Shown: positions 49,775 to 59,691, counted from the first letter of the stretch. The stretch is 64,000 nt of DNA from Anaeroplasma bactoclasticum (GCF_003550015.1 NZ_QXEV01000002.1:124001-188000); one strand, 5' to 3'. Made by a program: numbers and translations. Notes: a model not told the origin generated them from the letters alone.

Positions 49775-52201
49775 ATGGATAAATATGATTTATTTAATTT
49801 AACAGATAAGGGAATATCTTCTGCAGTAATTAATAATATTATTCTGTCTGGATTAGATTTATCTAATGTAGTAGATTTGGGCTTTGATGAATTTGTTCAT
49901 CAAACAGGAATAAAAAAGGAAGATGTTTATAATAGCCTTTGTGAGCTATCAAAGGAAGAGCATGATGTTTATAACATATTTGCCCTAACTAGTGTTGGAG
50001 TATCCGATAAGGTATGTCAATCCTTAAAGAAAAAGGGAATTACTTCCCTATTTATGATAAGACTTTATCCTGAAATCCTATTAAAACAAAAATATAATCT
50101 AACGGAGGCAAATATTCGTAAGATTCAAGATGCAATCTTAACCATTAATGAGCCTTTTGATAAGCAAAAGGAAGAGATTAAGGCTTATTTAGAATCCTTA
50201 TATAAGGATCAAGAATATATGACTCTTTTAAAAAAGAACATATTAAAGAATTTAGGCGAAGACTATATTATGGAGGATGAGCTTGAAATCAAGCTTGAGG
50301 AATGCTACCGCTATGGCTATTTAATGGATAAGGCTTTAGAGGAGCTATCTAATTTAGAATTTATTGAAAATTCTTTATTTGGTATAAAGAAGCTTCAAGC
50401 AAATCTAAAGGAATTTATGTTTAGCCTATCGGATGATAAGAACTCTGGTTTATTAAAGGATTATTTAGAGGGCTTACCACTAGATAAGCTTGCCTTAGAT
50501 TATGGTATTCAAAAGGATAAGATTAAAGGAACTCTATCCAAATATCCATTCCCAATTTTAAGTGAGGATGAATATTTAGATTTATATTATTCTTATCATT
50601 TAAATATTGATGAATTCTCTAAAATATTCCAGCTAGATAAATCTGTATTCCGCTATCTAGAATTAAAGGCTTCTAAGCCTATGGGTAAAAGAAATATTTT
50701 AGAAATGCTAGAAGATGAAAGAGTAAGCTCTGATGTTCGAGTAAATATTCAGAATACATTAGGAAAATATGCCAAAATTCATGGTATTAGTGTTTTAAAA
50801 ACACCACAGGATGTATTAGATATTTATGCTAGATTTGATTTAAAGGATACCTTATCAGAAAAAGATATTTATGATGATTTTAAAAAGTATTGGTTTAATT
50901 TATTTCATGAGGAATTAGCTGTAAGTGAGAAGCAGTTTATTCAAATACTTGATGCATCAAAACAAATACTTGAGGGAAAGAATGGATTCAGATATTATAA
51001 TTCCTTAGTTATTGATTCAGGATTCTATCATTCCTTATCCCTAGCTCAATATGTAGATATTGAAATATCAGCTAAGGTTATTTTTGATGCAAATATTTCT
51101 TTAATGGAAGCATATGATATTAAAGATGAATATGAATTATATTTCATCTTAAAGAAGACTGCAAAGAAGTTTGATATTGAATTCATTAGAAAGCCTATTA
51201 TTGTCTTTGGTGCAGGAAATAGAAATAATCAAATTAAATCTATTTTATTTGAATTATCTCCTGTATCTATGGCGGAATTTACTAAGGCTTATTCTAAGGT
51301 ATTTGGTGTTAATGAAAAATCCTTCTCTAACTATGCTGCAAAGCAGTTTAGCCCATATTATTCGAATGCGACATTTACAGTTACAACACCAAAATTAAGA
51401 GATGAAATCTTAAATATGTATAAGGAATTATTAAAAGAAGATTTCTATTTCATCTCTGATATTGGTCCTTTAGCGAATAAGGCTGGTATTCCATTCCAGG
51501 AATATTATATTAATAAACAAACCTTAAATGCTTTAGGATACCAAGATGGAGTAAGATGTATTTATAAGGATAAATATTTATCCTTAGAGGATTATGTTAA
51601 TACATTATTTACAGATGATTTATTCTTAAAGAGAATGGATCCAAAGCTTATAAGCCTACCAGAATTCCAAGCAGGCTTAAAGGCAAGAGTGATGAATTAT
51701 GAATATATTGAGGTAGAACCATCTCACTATGTATCTATCAAGAAATTAAATGAAGAAGGAATTACTATTGATTTAATTAATGATTTTGTAGATACAGTTA
51801 AGAATTCTGTATATGAGGATGAGGTATTTACCATTACCTCATTAAAGAATAAGGGATTTACTCATCCAATATTAGAGCATAATTATTCGGACTTTTTCTA
51901 TTCTAGCTTATTCTTACCATCTAAGGATGTAATATATCAAAGATGCTATAGCGCAGATTCTGTTATATTAAAGATAAGAGTACAAAAGGAAGAAACAGGT
52001 ATTTGTTCTTTAATTGAACAAATTGTTGAATCTAAATATTATATGTATTTACCAGATATTGTAAGAGATTTACAAATGGTATATGGTATTAATTTAAGTG
52101 AAACACAAACAAAGCTTTACATATCTTTAACAGATATTTATTGTAATCCAGATACAATGCTATATTATTTGAATTACGAAACCTATAAACGTATGAGATA
52201 G
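49775..52201 (+). CDS. Large protein of unknown function, probably repeated winged-helix modules
   Basis: This 808-residue soluble protein starts 11 bases after the NifX-like gene, with AGGGGG before the ATG. It is almost entirely helical. The N-terminus has short helical repeats reminiscent of helix-hairpin-helix or RNA polymerase alpha-CTD modules (LTDKGISSAVINNI; TSVGVSDKVCQSLKKKGI). Later blocks have winged-helix character (KLALDYGIQKDKIKGTLSKYP; SDIGPLANKAGIPFQEYYI; LPDIVRDLQMVYGINLSETQ). Repeated DNA-binding-like modules in one chain would suit a nucleic-acid scaffold. No enzymatic motif was found and I do not recognise a family. Confidence 0.75.
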   Translation: MDKYDLFNLTDKGISSAVINNIILSGLDLSNVVDLGFDEFVHQTGIKKEDVYNSLCELSKEEHDVYNIFALTSVGVSDKVCQSLKKKGITSLFMIRLYPEILLKQKYNLTEANIRKIQDAILTINEPFDKQKEEIKAYLESLYKDQEYMTLLKKNILKNLGEDYIMEDELEIKLEECYRYGYLMDKALEELSNLEFIENSLFGIKKLQANLKEFMFSLSDDKNSGLLKDYLEGLPLDKLALDYGIQKDKIKGTLSKYPFPILSEDEYLDLYYSYHLNIDEFSKIFQLDKSVFRYLELKASKPMGKRNILEMLEDERVSSDVRVNIQNTLGKYAKIHGISVLKTPQDVLDIYARFDLKDTLSEKDIYDDFKKYWFNLFHEELAVSEKQFIQILDASKQILEGKNGFRYYNSLVIDSGFYHSLSLAQYVDIEISAKVIFDANISLMEAYDIKDEYELYFILKKTAKKFDIEFIRKPIIVFGAGNRNNQIKSILFELSPVSMAEFTKAYSKVFGVNEKSFSNYAAKQFSPYYSNATFTVTTPKLRDEILNMYKELLKEDFYFISDIGPLANKAGIPFQEYYINKQTLNALGYQDGVRCIYKDKYLSLEDYVNTLFTDDLFLKRMDPKLISLPEFQAGLKARVMNYEYIEVEPSHYVSIKKLNEEGITIDLINDFVDTVKNSVYEDEVFTITSLKNKGFTHPILEHNYSDFFYSSLFLPSKDVIYQRCYSADSVILKIRVQKEETGICSLIEQIVESKYYMYLPDIVRDLQMVYGINLSETQTKLYISLTDIYCNPDTMLYYLNYETYKRMR

Positions 52202-52222
52202 CCAACATTAGTTGGCTTTTTC
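52200..52222 (+). terminator. Terminator after the 808-residue protein gene
   Basis: AGCCAAC, loop ATTA, GTTGGCT, then TTTTC. Confidence 0.85.
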
Positions 52223-52288
52223 TATTTTATTATCGAGACTACGGTAAAGATATTAAATTGAAGTATCTTTTTTTAAATGTTTTATATA

Positions 52289-52351
52289 AACTTGTTGGTG
52301 ACATGTGTCACTTAAATAATTATTGAACTTGTTGGTGACATGTGTTACAAT
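52289..52351 (+). promoter_or_regulatory. Twin operators and promoter of the HTH-ART module
   Basis: Two 23-bp direct repeats (52289-52311 and 52326-52348, 37 bp apart) share the start AACTTGTTGGTGACATGTGT and differ at one base near the end. Each contains the palindrome GTGACA-TG-TGTCAC (last arm TGTTAC in copy 2). The second covers the promoter TTGAAC (52323-52328), 17 bp, TACAAT (52346-52351, extended by TGT). This is a textbook autorepression layout. Confidence 0.75.
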
Positions 52352-52375
52352 GTAGTTGAAAGAGAGTGATGTTTT

Positions 52376-53227
52376 ATGAATTATAAGATTAATGATGATT
52401 TGAAACTTGTTCGAGAAATGATTAATATGTCTCAAGAAGAAATGGCAAATAATATAGGGGTTCAAAAAAGAACTATTATAAGAATAGAGCGTGGAGAAAA
52501 CTATCCTTCAGAAGACACTTTAGAAAAGTTTTATAATTTTACTTATAAAAAAGGAATAAAACTGAATAGTATAAAAGAAATGTTCTACAAAGAAGAAAAC
52601 CCTAGTTTTAAGATTATATTTCATGGAGCTAGAAATACAATAGAAGGAAATATTTCTCCTTTTTATGGTAGAGAAAACAATGATTTTGGGAAGGGCTTTT
52701 ATTGCGGTGAAACAAGCGAACAGGCATCATCTTTTATTTCAAGATTTCCTAATTCATCTATTTATATGATTAAATTTAATGGTACAGGTTTAAAAAAAGT
52801 TGATTTTGATGTTAATCAAGAATGGATGCTAGCTATTGCCTATTATCGCGGTACTCTTAATGAATATGAAAATCATCCAATTATAAAAAAAATAGTTGAT
52901 AAAGTTAAAAATGCCGATTACATCTATGCTCCAATAGCTGATAATAGAATGTATCGTATAATTGAGCAATTTATTGATGGATATATTACCGATGAGCAAT
53001 GTAAGCATTGTTTGGCTGCTACAAATCTTGGTAAACAGTTTGTTTTTTTAACCGAGAAGGCAACTTCCAATCTAGAAATAATTGAAAGATGCTATCTTTC
53101 TGCATCTGAAAGGGACTATTATCACCAAATAAAACAAGCTGATATTAACGATTCTGATAATAAAGTAAAATTATCAATGATTAAATATAAAAATCAAGGA
53201 AAATATATTGAGGAGATACTAGGATGA
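52376..53227 (+). CDS. HTH-XRE protein fused to a DUF3990-type (ADP-ribosyltransferase-like) domain
   Basis: This 283-residue protein has an N-terminal XRE helix-turn-helix (about 8-62: VREMINMSQEEMANNIGVQKRTIIRIERGENYPSE). From about 75 a DUF3990-like domain follows: FKIIFHGARNTIEG with a conserved His, NDFGKGFYCGETSEQASSF with the family Phe-Gly-x-Gly-Phe-Tyr pattern and IEQFIDGYITDEQC. DUF3990 is related to PARP-type ADP-ribosyltransferases and is found in toxin-antitoxin-like pairs. The fused HTH would make it its own repressor through the twin operators upstream. ATGA overlap with the next gene. Confidence 0.75.
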   Translation: MNYKINDDLKLVREMINMSQEEMANNIGVQKRTIIRIERGENYPSEDTLEKFYNFTYKKGIKLNSIKEMFYKEENPSFKIIFHGARNTIEGNISPFYGRENNDFGKGFYCGETSEQASSFISRFPNSSIYMIKFNGTGLKKVDFDVNQEWMLAIAYYRGTLNEYENHPIIKKIVDKVKNADYIYAPIADNRMYRIIEQFIDGYITDEQCKHCLAATNLGKQFVFLTEKATSNLEIIERCYLSASERDYYHQIKQADINDSDNKVKLSMIKYKNQGKYIEEILG

Positions 53228-54267
53228 AAACTATAGATAAAGAAGGAAAAAGGCTATGTGATATTCAAGCGGATTTATTTGAAAAATCCGTTTCTGTTTT
53301 AGATATGAGTTCTGAGGTTTTCGTTCGAAGATTCATGAACTCAAAAATCGCTATTGAATTGGATAACAAAGCTTTTTTAGATGACAGCAAGACAATTAAT
53401 AATATTTTTGAAGAATTAGACTTGCAATATGGTAAGACTACATATGGTTCTTTAAAGTATAATAAGGATATAATGTATTGGGTTGGTTATTTGTATAGAT
53501 ACTTTTGTTATACATATAATTTATCTTCAAAACAGGCGTATAAATATTTGCCTTTAAAATATGTTGCTTCTACATTTATTTCATATCATTCCCTAGATGT
53601 TTCACAAGCTATTGAAAGATTGCTTGAAGCTAGAAATATTTCTTATAAAGAAGAAGACATTTTAAGAAAAGGTGTGGATATTCTTAGAGTAATAAGAAAT
53701 GTTGAAGATCCTTATGTGAAATTCCCTGTTTTAGGAAATGAAAGATTCTTGCTAAGAAAAGTTGAAGATAGTGATGTGAAAGATTTATTGAATGTTTATT
53801 CTGATAAAAAGGCGGTTAAATATTTCAATAGTGATAATTGTAATGGTGATGATTTCCATTACACAACAATTAAACGCATGAAAGAAGCTATAAGATTTTG
53901 GAATTATTCATATGAAAATGGTTTTTTTGTAAGATGGGCGATAGTTGATAAAGCAAATGGGATTGTTGTCGGTACTCTAGAGCAATTTCATCGAGATTCC
54001 AATGATTACTTTAATAATTGTTCTTTATTAAGGCTTGATTTAAAAAGTGAATACGAAAAGAAAAATATCATTATTAATATTTTAAAATTAGTTATTCCAT
54101 CCTCTTTTAATTTGTTTAATTGCGAGAGGATTATAACAAAATCTTTTGATGATGATGTTGAAAGAGAAAATGCTCTTTATGAATTAGGCTTTAAGAATCC
54201 AAATAAACATCTTATAGGTCATAATGGAGAAAGTTATTATAATTACTACGAGTTATTTAAAAAATAA
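53224..54267 (+). CDS. Partner protein with N-terminal antitoxin-like region and C-terminal GNAT acetyltransferase
   Basis: This 347-residue protein is cotranslated with the HTH-ART gene (4-base overlap). Residues about 75-155 (MYWVGYLYRYFCYTYNLSSKQAYKYLP...FISYHSLDVSQAIERL) resemble the small partners usually encoded beside DUF3990 proteins (DUF3791-like). The C-terminal half (about 175-347: GNERFLLRKVEDSDVKDLLNVYSD, FVRWAIVDKANGIVVGTLEQF, ENALYELGFKN) is a GNAT acetyltransferase of the ribosomal-protein-alanine type. The fusion could neutralise the partner and also acetylate a target. Domain naming is by eye. Confidence 0.65.
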   Translation: MKTIDKEGKRLCDIQADLFEKSVSVLDMSSEVFVRRFMNSKIAIELDNKAFLDDSKTINNIFEELDLQYGKTTYGSLKYNKDIMYWVGYLYRYFCYTYNLSSKQAYKYLPLKYVASTFISYHSLDVSQAIERLLEARNISYKEEDILRKGVDILRVIRNVEDPYVKFPVLGNERFLLRKVEDSDVKDLLNVYSDKKAVKYFNSDNCNGDDFHYTTIKRMKEAIRFWNYSYENGFFVRWAIVDKANGIVVGTLEQFHRDSNDYFNNCSLLRLDLKSEYEKKNIIINILKLVIPSSFNLFNCERIITKSFDDDVERENALYELGFKNPNKHLIGHNGESYYNYYELFKK

Positions 54268-54354
54268 TCTTCTTTTTTTCTAAAAAAGTGTGGTTGACAT
54301 CATGATAGAAACTTAAGACATTTTCTTTATAAAATAAAGAAATAAAATATATGT

Positions 54355-54409
54355 ATATGTGAAATCACATATTTTCACATTGCACATATCTTAAATTTTA
54401 TAGTATACT
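54355..54409 (+). promoter_or_regulatory. Promoter and palindrome before the 54438 membrane protein
   Basis: TTGCAC (54380-54385), an 18-bp spacer and TATACT (54404-54409) lie 29 bases before the start codon. A palindrome ATATGTG-AAAT-CACATAT (54355-54372) sits just upstream. Another near-perfect inverted repeat, TTTCTTTAT/ATAAAGAAA (54322-54342), lies further upstream. Confidence 0.5.
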
Positions 54410-54437
54410 TTATATTAAACGAGGAGACTTATTTTAT

Positions 54438-55025
54438 ATGAAAAATTTAATTGATAAGAACAACCTAGTTGTTGCGATATCTCATATGATTGCAGGCATT
54501 GTAATAATGGTAGGTAGTATTAATCTAGTTATTGCAAATCATTACTTAGAAATTGCAGTAGCTACATTTGGCTTTTTAATTATAGTACTTGGAGTATTTG
54601 TTTTATTTAAGTGCGATAATTTTGTTAAATTTGGAATGCCTATATTATATTTAGCTATTGGTATTTTGTATTTAATTGGTTTAATACTAGATGCAACAAA
54701 GGGATATTTTACATTCGGCTTTGTAACAGAAATCATTACTATGATTTTGTTTATTGCATTTAGTGTTGTAACTATATTAAAGAATGTTTTAGGAATGAAA
54801 AATATTTGGATTCATTTTACGGAAGTAGTATTATCCTTCCTAATGGCATCAACAATATTCTTTACATTATTTAGTGATGCATTCTTTGGATATAGATTTA
54901 CTAAAATGAATCAAACAGTCGCATTACAAATTTTCTATTTATTACTTATCTTTGGTGGATATACAATACTTGCAATTTCAACATCCTTATATCCAATTGA
55001 AGAAGAAAAGAAAAAATCAAAATAA
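54438..55025 (+). CDS. Six-span membrane protein, unknown function
   Basis: This 195-residue protein is very hydrophobic, with about six membrane spans and short loops. Examples are HMIAGIVIMVGSINLVIA near 15, LIIVLGVFVLFKC near 50 and IAFSVVTILKN near 110. The first half resembles small stress- or acid-resistance membrane families (HdeD-like) in having paired spans with repeated layout, but no motif is convincing. It has its own promoter and terminator. GAGGAG precedes the ATG. Confidence 0.65.
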   Translation: MKNLIDKNNLVVAISHMIAGIVIMVGSINLVIANHYLEIAVATFGFLIIVLGVFVLFKCDNFVKFGMPILYLAIGILYLIGLILDATKGYFTFGFVTEIITMILFIAFSVVTILKNVLGMKNIWIHFTEVVLSFLMASTIFFTLFSDAFFGYRFTKMNQTVALQIFYLLLIFGGYTILAISTSLYPIEEEKKKSK

Positions 55026-55027
55026 TT

Positions 55028-55052
55028 CCACCTTTAAGGTGGGGTTTTCTTT
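55028..55052 (+). terminator. Terminator after the membrane protein
   Basis: CCACC, loop TTTAA, GGTGG, then GGTTTTCTTTC. Confidence 0.7.
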
Positions 55053-55135
55053 CTTATTAAAACTACACTTTTTTATAAATTAGTAGTTTTATTTAAAGAA
55101 AATTAGAAATGATAAATTATTATAATTTATCCACT

Positions 55136-55164
55136 TTGTCCAAATAGATTATCTATGGTATAAT
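55136..55164 (+). promoter_or_regulatory. Promoter of the giant helicase gene
   Basis: TTGTCC (55136-55141), a 17-bp spacer and TATAAT (55159-55164) with TGG as extended -10. Confidence 0.65.
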
Positions 55165-55197
55165 AAAATATATATGTGTGTATACTGAGGTGTTACT

Positions 55198-58100
55198 ATG
55201 ACTAGAAAAGAACTGGAAGACCGCTTAGCTGCGGTAACCAACCAGCTGTTAGATTTAGGTAAGAGAAACAGACTACTAAATTATACAGATAAGGGTTTGA
55301 AAACACTGGCAATTTTAAATAAGAATGTAGAAGAAGTATTCCGTGGTGTAAAGCAGTATAGGGATTATACGTTCTTCCCAACAGATGAGAAGCTTTTAGA
55401 GGTTTCTAATAATCCAGAGCAGGAATTATTAAAGCCTGGTATGGATTTATTAAATCTTGAGGATGATATTGTTTATGAATCTGTAAGAAAGCTTCAGGAG
55501 AATAAGGATGAGCTTATTTGTTATAAGCAGCAGCATGGCCTTTTAAAAGCTTTAAAGGCTTTAAAAAAGGAATTTACATTCTCTATTGTTGAAAAGGGTA
55601 TGAACTCCTTATATTTATCTGTATGCTTCTTACATTATAAGGAAGAGGATATAGAGTATAAGGCTCCTCTTTTATTAATTCCAGTAGAAATTAATAATGA
55701 TTCTGGCGCTTTTATTATTCGTCAGTACGAGGATGAAATTATTTTAAATCCAACCCTAAGATATTATTTTACATCCGTTTTTAATACGGACTTAATTCCA
55801 TATAATAATGAAGCCTTAAGTACATATTTAGAGAAGGCTAGAGCAGCCTTACCTGAAGGAGTAATACTAGAAGAGGGTCTATCCTTAGGTATTTATTCCT
55901 TCTATAAGATGAATATGTATAATGACTTAATTTATAATCGTGATTTCGTTTTGGAAAATTCCAATATTCGTGCACTACTTGGTGAAGAGCATGGTTCATG
56001 GGATGCAAACTTCAATGAACCATTATACCCAGTAGTTAACTGTGACTCCTCACAGTTAAAAGCAATCCAATATGCAGCCAACGGTAAATCCTTCTGTTTA
56101 CAAGGACCTCCGGGGTCTGGTAAGAGCCAAACCATTACGAATATGATTTCCTCTATGCTTGGTGTTGGAAAGAAGATATTATTCGTATCGGAAAAGATCG
56201 CAGCATTAAATGTCGTATATGAAAACCTAAGAAGAGTAAGATTATCAGAATTCGCTTTAGAGCTTCATTCGAATAAAGCAAATAAAAAGGAATTCATTGA
56301 AAATATGTACCGTACGGCTACTCTTCCAAGATATGATATTGAGCTTAAAACAAGATTTTTAGGTACAAAATATGAATATTTTAGAAATAACTTACATAAT
56401 TATGAGAGCTACTTACATGAAATAATTCCTTCTTTAGGTGTTTCTTTATTTGATTTATATTCTATATATCTAGATACTAAGAGTGAACCAGTGCCATATG
56501 AATTAAAATTCATGGATACATTTAATTTAATGGATATGGATAGAATCTCTAAAACTTTAAGAGATTATGCTGGATATTCTAAAATTATTGGATTTAGTGA
56601 TTATAGAGAATCTCCATTATATGGCTTAAATCAAATCTCTGAAGAATATATTAAATCAGGCTTAAGAGCTGATATTGAAGCTTCCTTAGATTTATTAAAG
56701 AAAATCGAAGGAGTGCGTAAGGAATTACATGCGATAGGGCTTGATGCATCGAATATCATCGATGCGATGAAGTCTTTAGAGGTTGCAGATAAGATTGTTC
56801 AGATTAAGCAATATAAGCCTATTTATATGTTTAAAAAGAATCGTTTATTAATCAATGATATGATTAAGAAATACTTATCTTATTCTAAAGAGATTAAAAC
56901 CGATATTTTAAATGTTTATAAAGAAGAGGTGTTAACCCTAGATTTAGCTAAGATTCGTCAGGATTATGCAAGAATGATGAAGGAAACTAAGGGTATCTTT
57001 AAATCTCAAACAAAGGAATTTAAGGAACTAGATTCTAAGGTACAATCCTATAGAGTTGCTAAAGCCAAGCCTGAGGTTGTAGTAGAGGAATTAAATGACT
57101 TAGCTAAGCTTAAGGCTTATAAGGCTCAAGCCGATAATGCAGCTATAAGCATTAATAAGGCTTTAGGTAGTGATGCAATTACTAATTTAAGACAAATATT
57201 ATTAGATATTAAGGTTGTTGATCAATTACCAGATATGTCTATATCTACTCAAGCATTTAATAATTTAAAGGCTGCTTGGGAGAATTGTGATTTATACTTT
57301 TCTGAACAACAAGCAGAATATAAGAATTTATTGAATTTATCTCGTATATTTAAGATTAAGCAATTTAATATTACAAGCTGTACAATTAAAGAGGCTTATG
57401 ATAGAGTAGCTGAGGTAAATCAAGAAAGAAATCATATTTCTAATTATAGAAGAACTCTAGAGATTATTGATGAGCTTAAGGAAAAGAATGCAGAAGAATT
57501 CTTATATTATTATCTAGATAATAATTATAATCTAGATGAAATCTCTCAAAGATTTAAAAAGACTTTCTTAAAGAATAAGATTGATGCAGTTCACCATAGT
57601 GGTGATTTCTTACAGAACTTTGAAGCAGAAAGTGTTGATGAAATCATTGAAGGCTTCCGTGATTTAGATGAAAAGACATTAACAATTAATAGAGATATCA
57701 TTATTGCGAAAAACAGCCAAAAGCGCCAAAATGGTATGGCTGTTGAAGGATCTATGTTTAAGCTACTTGAGCGTGAGCATGAAAAGAAGACAAGACAAAA
57801 GCCAATAAGACAGCTACTTGAACAAATCTTTGAGCTTGCCTTAGAAATTAAGCCAGTATTCTTAATGTCTCCTTTATCTGTTTCTACATATTTAGCCAAT
57901 AAGCCAAATATGTTTGACTGTGTCATCTTTGATGAGGCAAGTCAAATATTTGCCTGTGATGCCTTAGGCTCTATTTATAGAGGTAAGCAGTGTATCATCA
58001 TTGGTGATGATAAGCAAATGCCACCATCGAATTTCTTCATGGCTCAGTTAGATGATAATTCTGGTACAGATGAGGAATTAGAATATGATATGGAATCTAT

Positions 58101-59691
58101 TTTGGATAAGGCCATGGCAACATTTGAAACAATTGCGTTAAAGTGGCATTATAGAAGTAGAAGCGAAGAATTAATTACCTTCTCCAATAATGCATTCTAT
58201 GCCGATAAGCTTATTACTGTACCTACTCCAAGAATTCATGAGGCAGGCTTTGGTGTTGACTTCTATTATGATCCTGAGGGTAGATATAATACAGTAACTA
58301 GAACGAATGTATTTGAGGCTGCCAAGGTTGCAAGAATGGTAATTGAGCATTATAAGAATTCGGATAAATCCTTAGGAGTTGTTGCCTTCTCTAGTAGCCA
58401 AGCTGATGAAATTCAGCGTGAGCTTGATAAGCTTATAAAGGATGATCCATCCTTAAAGAAATATTTCCAAGAGGATATTGATGAACCATTCTTTATTAAA
58501 AACCTTGAAACAGTTCAAGGCGATGAAAGAGATAGAATTATCTTCTCTATATGCTATGCATATAATGAGGATGGTAAATTCATGCAAAGATTCGGTCCTT
58601 TAAATGTTAAGGGTGGCGAAAGAAGATTAAATGTAGCTGTAACTAGAGCGAAGTATAATGTATCTATTGTATCCTCTATAAGATATACAGATATTAAAAC
58701 AAATACTTCATCTAAGGGTGCGTTATTATTAAGAGATTATTTGCAGTTTGCAGAAAACGTAGTTGCTGCAAAGAATTATACAGAAGAGTCTAATGGTATT
58801 ATTAGATCTGTACAGGAGTATTTAGAATCCCTAGGCTATACCGTATTACCACAGTATGGCTCATCCGCATTCAAGGTTGACCTTGCGGTAAAGAAGGATG
58901 AGGATTTCATAATGGCAATTATGATTGATGGTAAGAGTGAATACTCCGATAATGTAACAGATACCTATAGACTTGAAAAGCTACTTCTTGAGCGTCAGGG
59001 CTGGAAATATTTTAAGCTATTCGCTACAGCTTGGGTAAATAATCAGGAATCAGAAAAGCAAAGATTATTTGATGCCTTAACTCATGATGAGGATGAGGCA
59101 GTAGATGCAATCCAAATTAAAAAGCATGATTCTGATGAAGAAATTGATACATACCTACGTGAGGATAATACGGTAGATGTAGATGATTTCAACTTTGAAA
59201 GCTATAGAAGATTAGATTTATTCACCTCAAGGAAATCCTTACAAAAGGGAATTGGTACATTGGTTGAGGCATTAATTCAAGCAGAAGGACCAATTCATAG
59301 AGAATATCTATATAAGAGAGTTGCAAACATCATGGAGAAAGAAAAGCCTAATAAGGAAATTAAAACCGATGTTGATGATAATATTCCTGCAAAGGTTTTA
59401 CGTATGGGCGATTTCTTTATGAATTTTGATCAGATGAGTAAAATCAAATTAAGATTGAATTCCGATAGAGAAGCTACTCAAATATATGTAGATGAATATG
59501 TGGATGGTATTGTCGGTGTTGTTGCAAAGCAAAACGGTATTACTGTCCAAGGATGCTATAAAACATTAGTACAAATCTTAGGATTTGATAAGGTTGCAGC
59601 ATCCACAAGAAAGATACTAGATGAAGCCTTAGAGCATTTAATTCATAATAAGAGAATTGAAAGAAGAGGCGACAACCTATATCTATTGTAA
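55198..59691 (+). CDS. Giant DUF4011-type SF1 helicase with Vsr-like nuclease and DUF3320-like domains
   Basis: This 1497-residue protein has several domains. The N-terminus LLDLGKRNRLLNYTDKG (about 17-33) is the DUF4011 hallmark. The SF1 helicase core has Walker A GPPGSGKSQT near 303, Walker B VIFDEASQ near 910, GDDKQMPPS, and motifs ETVQGDERD and NVAVTRAK near 1145. A Vsr/MTES_1575-like nuclease domain (about 1200-1300) has YGSSAFKVDLAVKK and MIDGKSEYSD, but the usual acidic residue before DG appears as Met, so nuclease activity is doubtful. A DUF3320-like winged region follows (about 1390-1450). Such proteins are common in defence islands. It has its own promoter and terminator. Confidence 0.85.
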   Translation: MTRKELEDRLAAVTNQLLDLGKRNRLLNYTDKGLKTLAILNKNVEEVFRGVKQYRDYTFFPTDEKLLEVSNNPEQELLKPGMDLLNLEDDIVYESVRKLQENKDELICYKQQHGLLKALKALKKEFTFSIVEKGMNSLYLSVCFLHYKEEDIEYKAPLLLIPVEINNDSGAFIIRQYEDEIILNPTLRYYFTSVFNTDLIPYNNEALSTYLEKARAALPEGVILEEGLSLGIYSFYKMNMYNDLIYNRDFVLENSNIRALLGEEHGSWDANFNEPLYPVVNCDSSQLKAIQYAANGKSFCLQGPPGSGKSQTITNMISSMLGVGKKILFVSEKIAALNVVYENLRRVRLSEFALELHSNKANKKEFIENMYRTATLPRYDIELKTRFLGTKYEYFRNNLHNYESYLHEIIPSLGVSLFDLYSIYLDTKSEPVPYELKFMDTFNLMDMDRISKTLRDYAGYSKIIGFSDYRESPLYGLNQISEEYIKSGLRADIEASLDLLKKIEGVRKELHAIGLDASNIIDAMKSLEVADKIVQIKQYKPIYMFKKNRLLINDMIKKYLSYSKEIKTDILNVYKEEVLTLDLAKIRQDYARMMKETKGIFKSQTKEFKELDSKVQSYRVAKAKPEVVVEELNDLAKLKAYKAQADNAAISINKALGSDAITNLRQILLDIKVVDQLPDMSISTQAFNNLKAAWENCDLYFSEQQAEYKNLLNLSRIFKIKQFNITSCTIKEAYDRVAEVNQERNHISNYRRTLEIIDELKEKNAEEFLYYYLDNNYNLDEISQRFKKTFLKNKIDAVHHSGDFLQNFEAESVDEIIEGFRDLDEKTLTINRDIIIAKNSQKRQNGMAVEGSMFKLLEREHEKKTRQKPIRQLLEQIFELALEIKPVFLMSPLSVSTYLANKPNMFDCVIFDEASQIFACDALGSIYRGKQCIIIGDDKQMPPSNFFMAQLDDNSGTDEELEYDMESILDKAMATFETIALKWHYRSRSEELITFSNNAFYADKLITVPTPRIHEAGFGVDFYYDPEGRYNTVTRTNVFEAAKVARMVIEHYKNSDKSLGVVAFSSSQADEIQRELDKLIKDDPSLKKYFQEDIDEPFFIKNLETVQGDERDRIIFSICYAYNEDGKFMQRFGPLNVKGGERRLNVAVTRAKYNVSIVSSIRYTDIKTNTSSKGALLLRDYLQFAENVVAAKNYTEESNGIIRSVQEYLESLGYTVLPQYGSSAFKVDLAVKKDEDFIMAIMIDGKSEYSDNVTDTYRLEKLLLERQGWKYFKLFATAWVNNQESEKQRLFDALTHDEDEAVDAIQIKKHDSDEEIDTYLREDNTVDVDDFNFESYRRLDLFTSRKSLQKGIGTLVEALIQAEGPIHREYLYKRVANIMEKEKPNKEIKTDVDDNIPAKVLRMGDFFMNFDQMSKIKLRLNSDREATQIYVDEYVDGIVGVVAKQNGITVQGCYKTLVQILGFDKVAASTRKILDEALEHLIHNKRIERRGDNLYLL

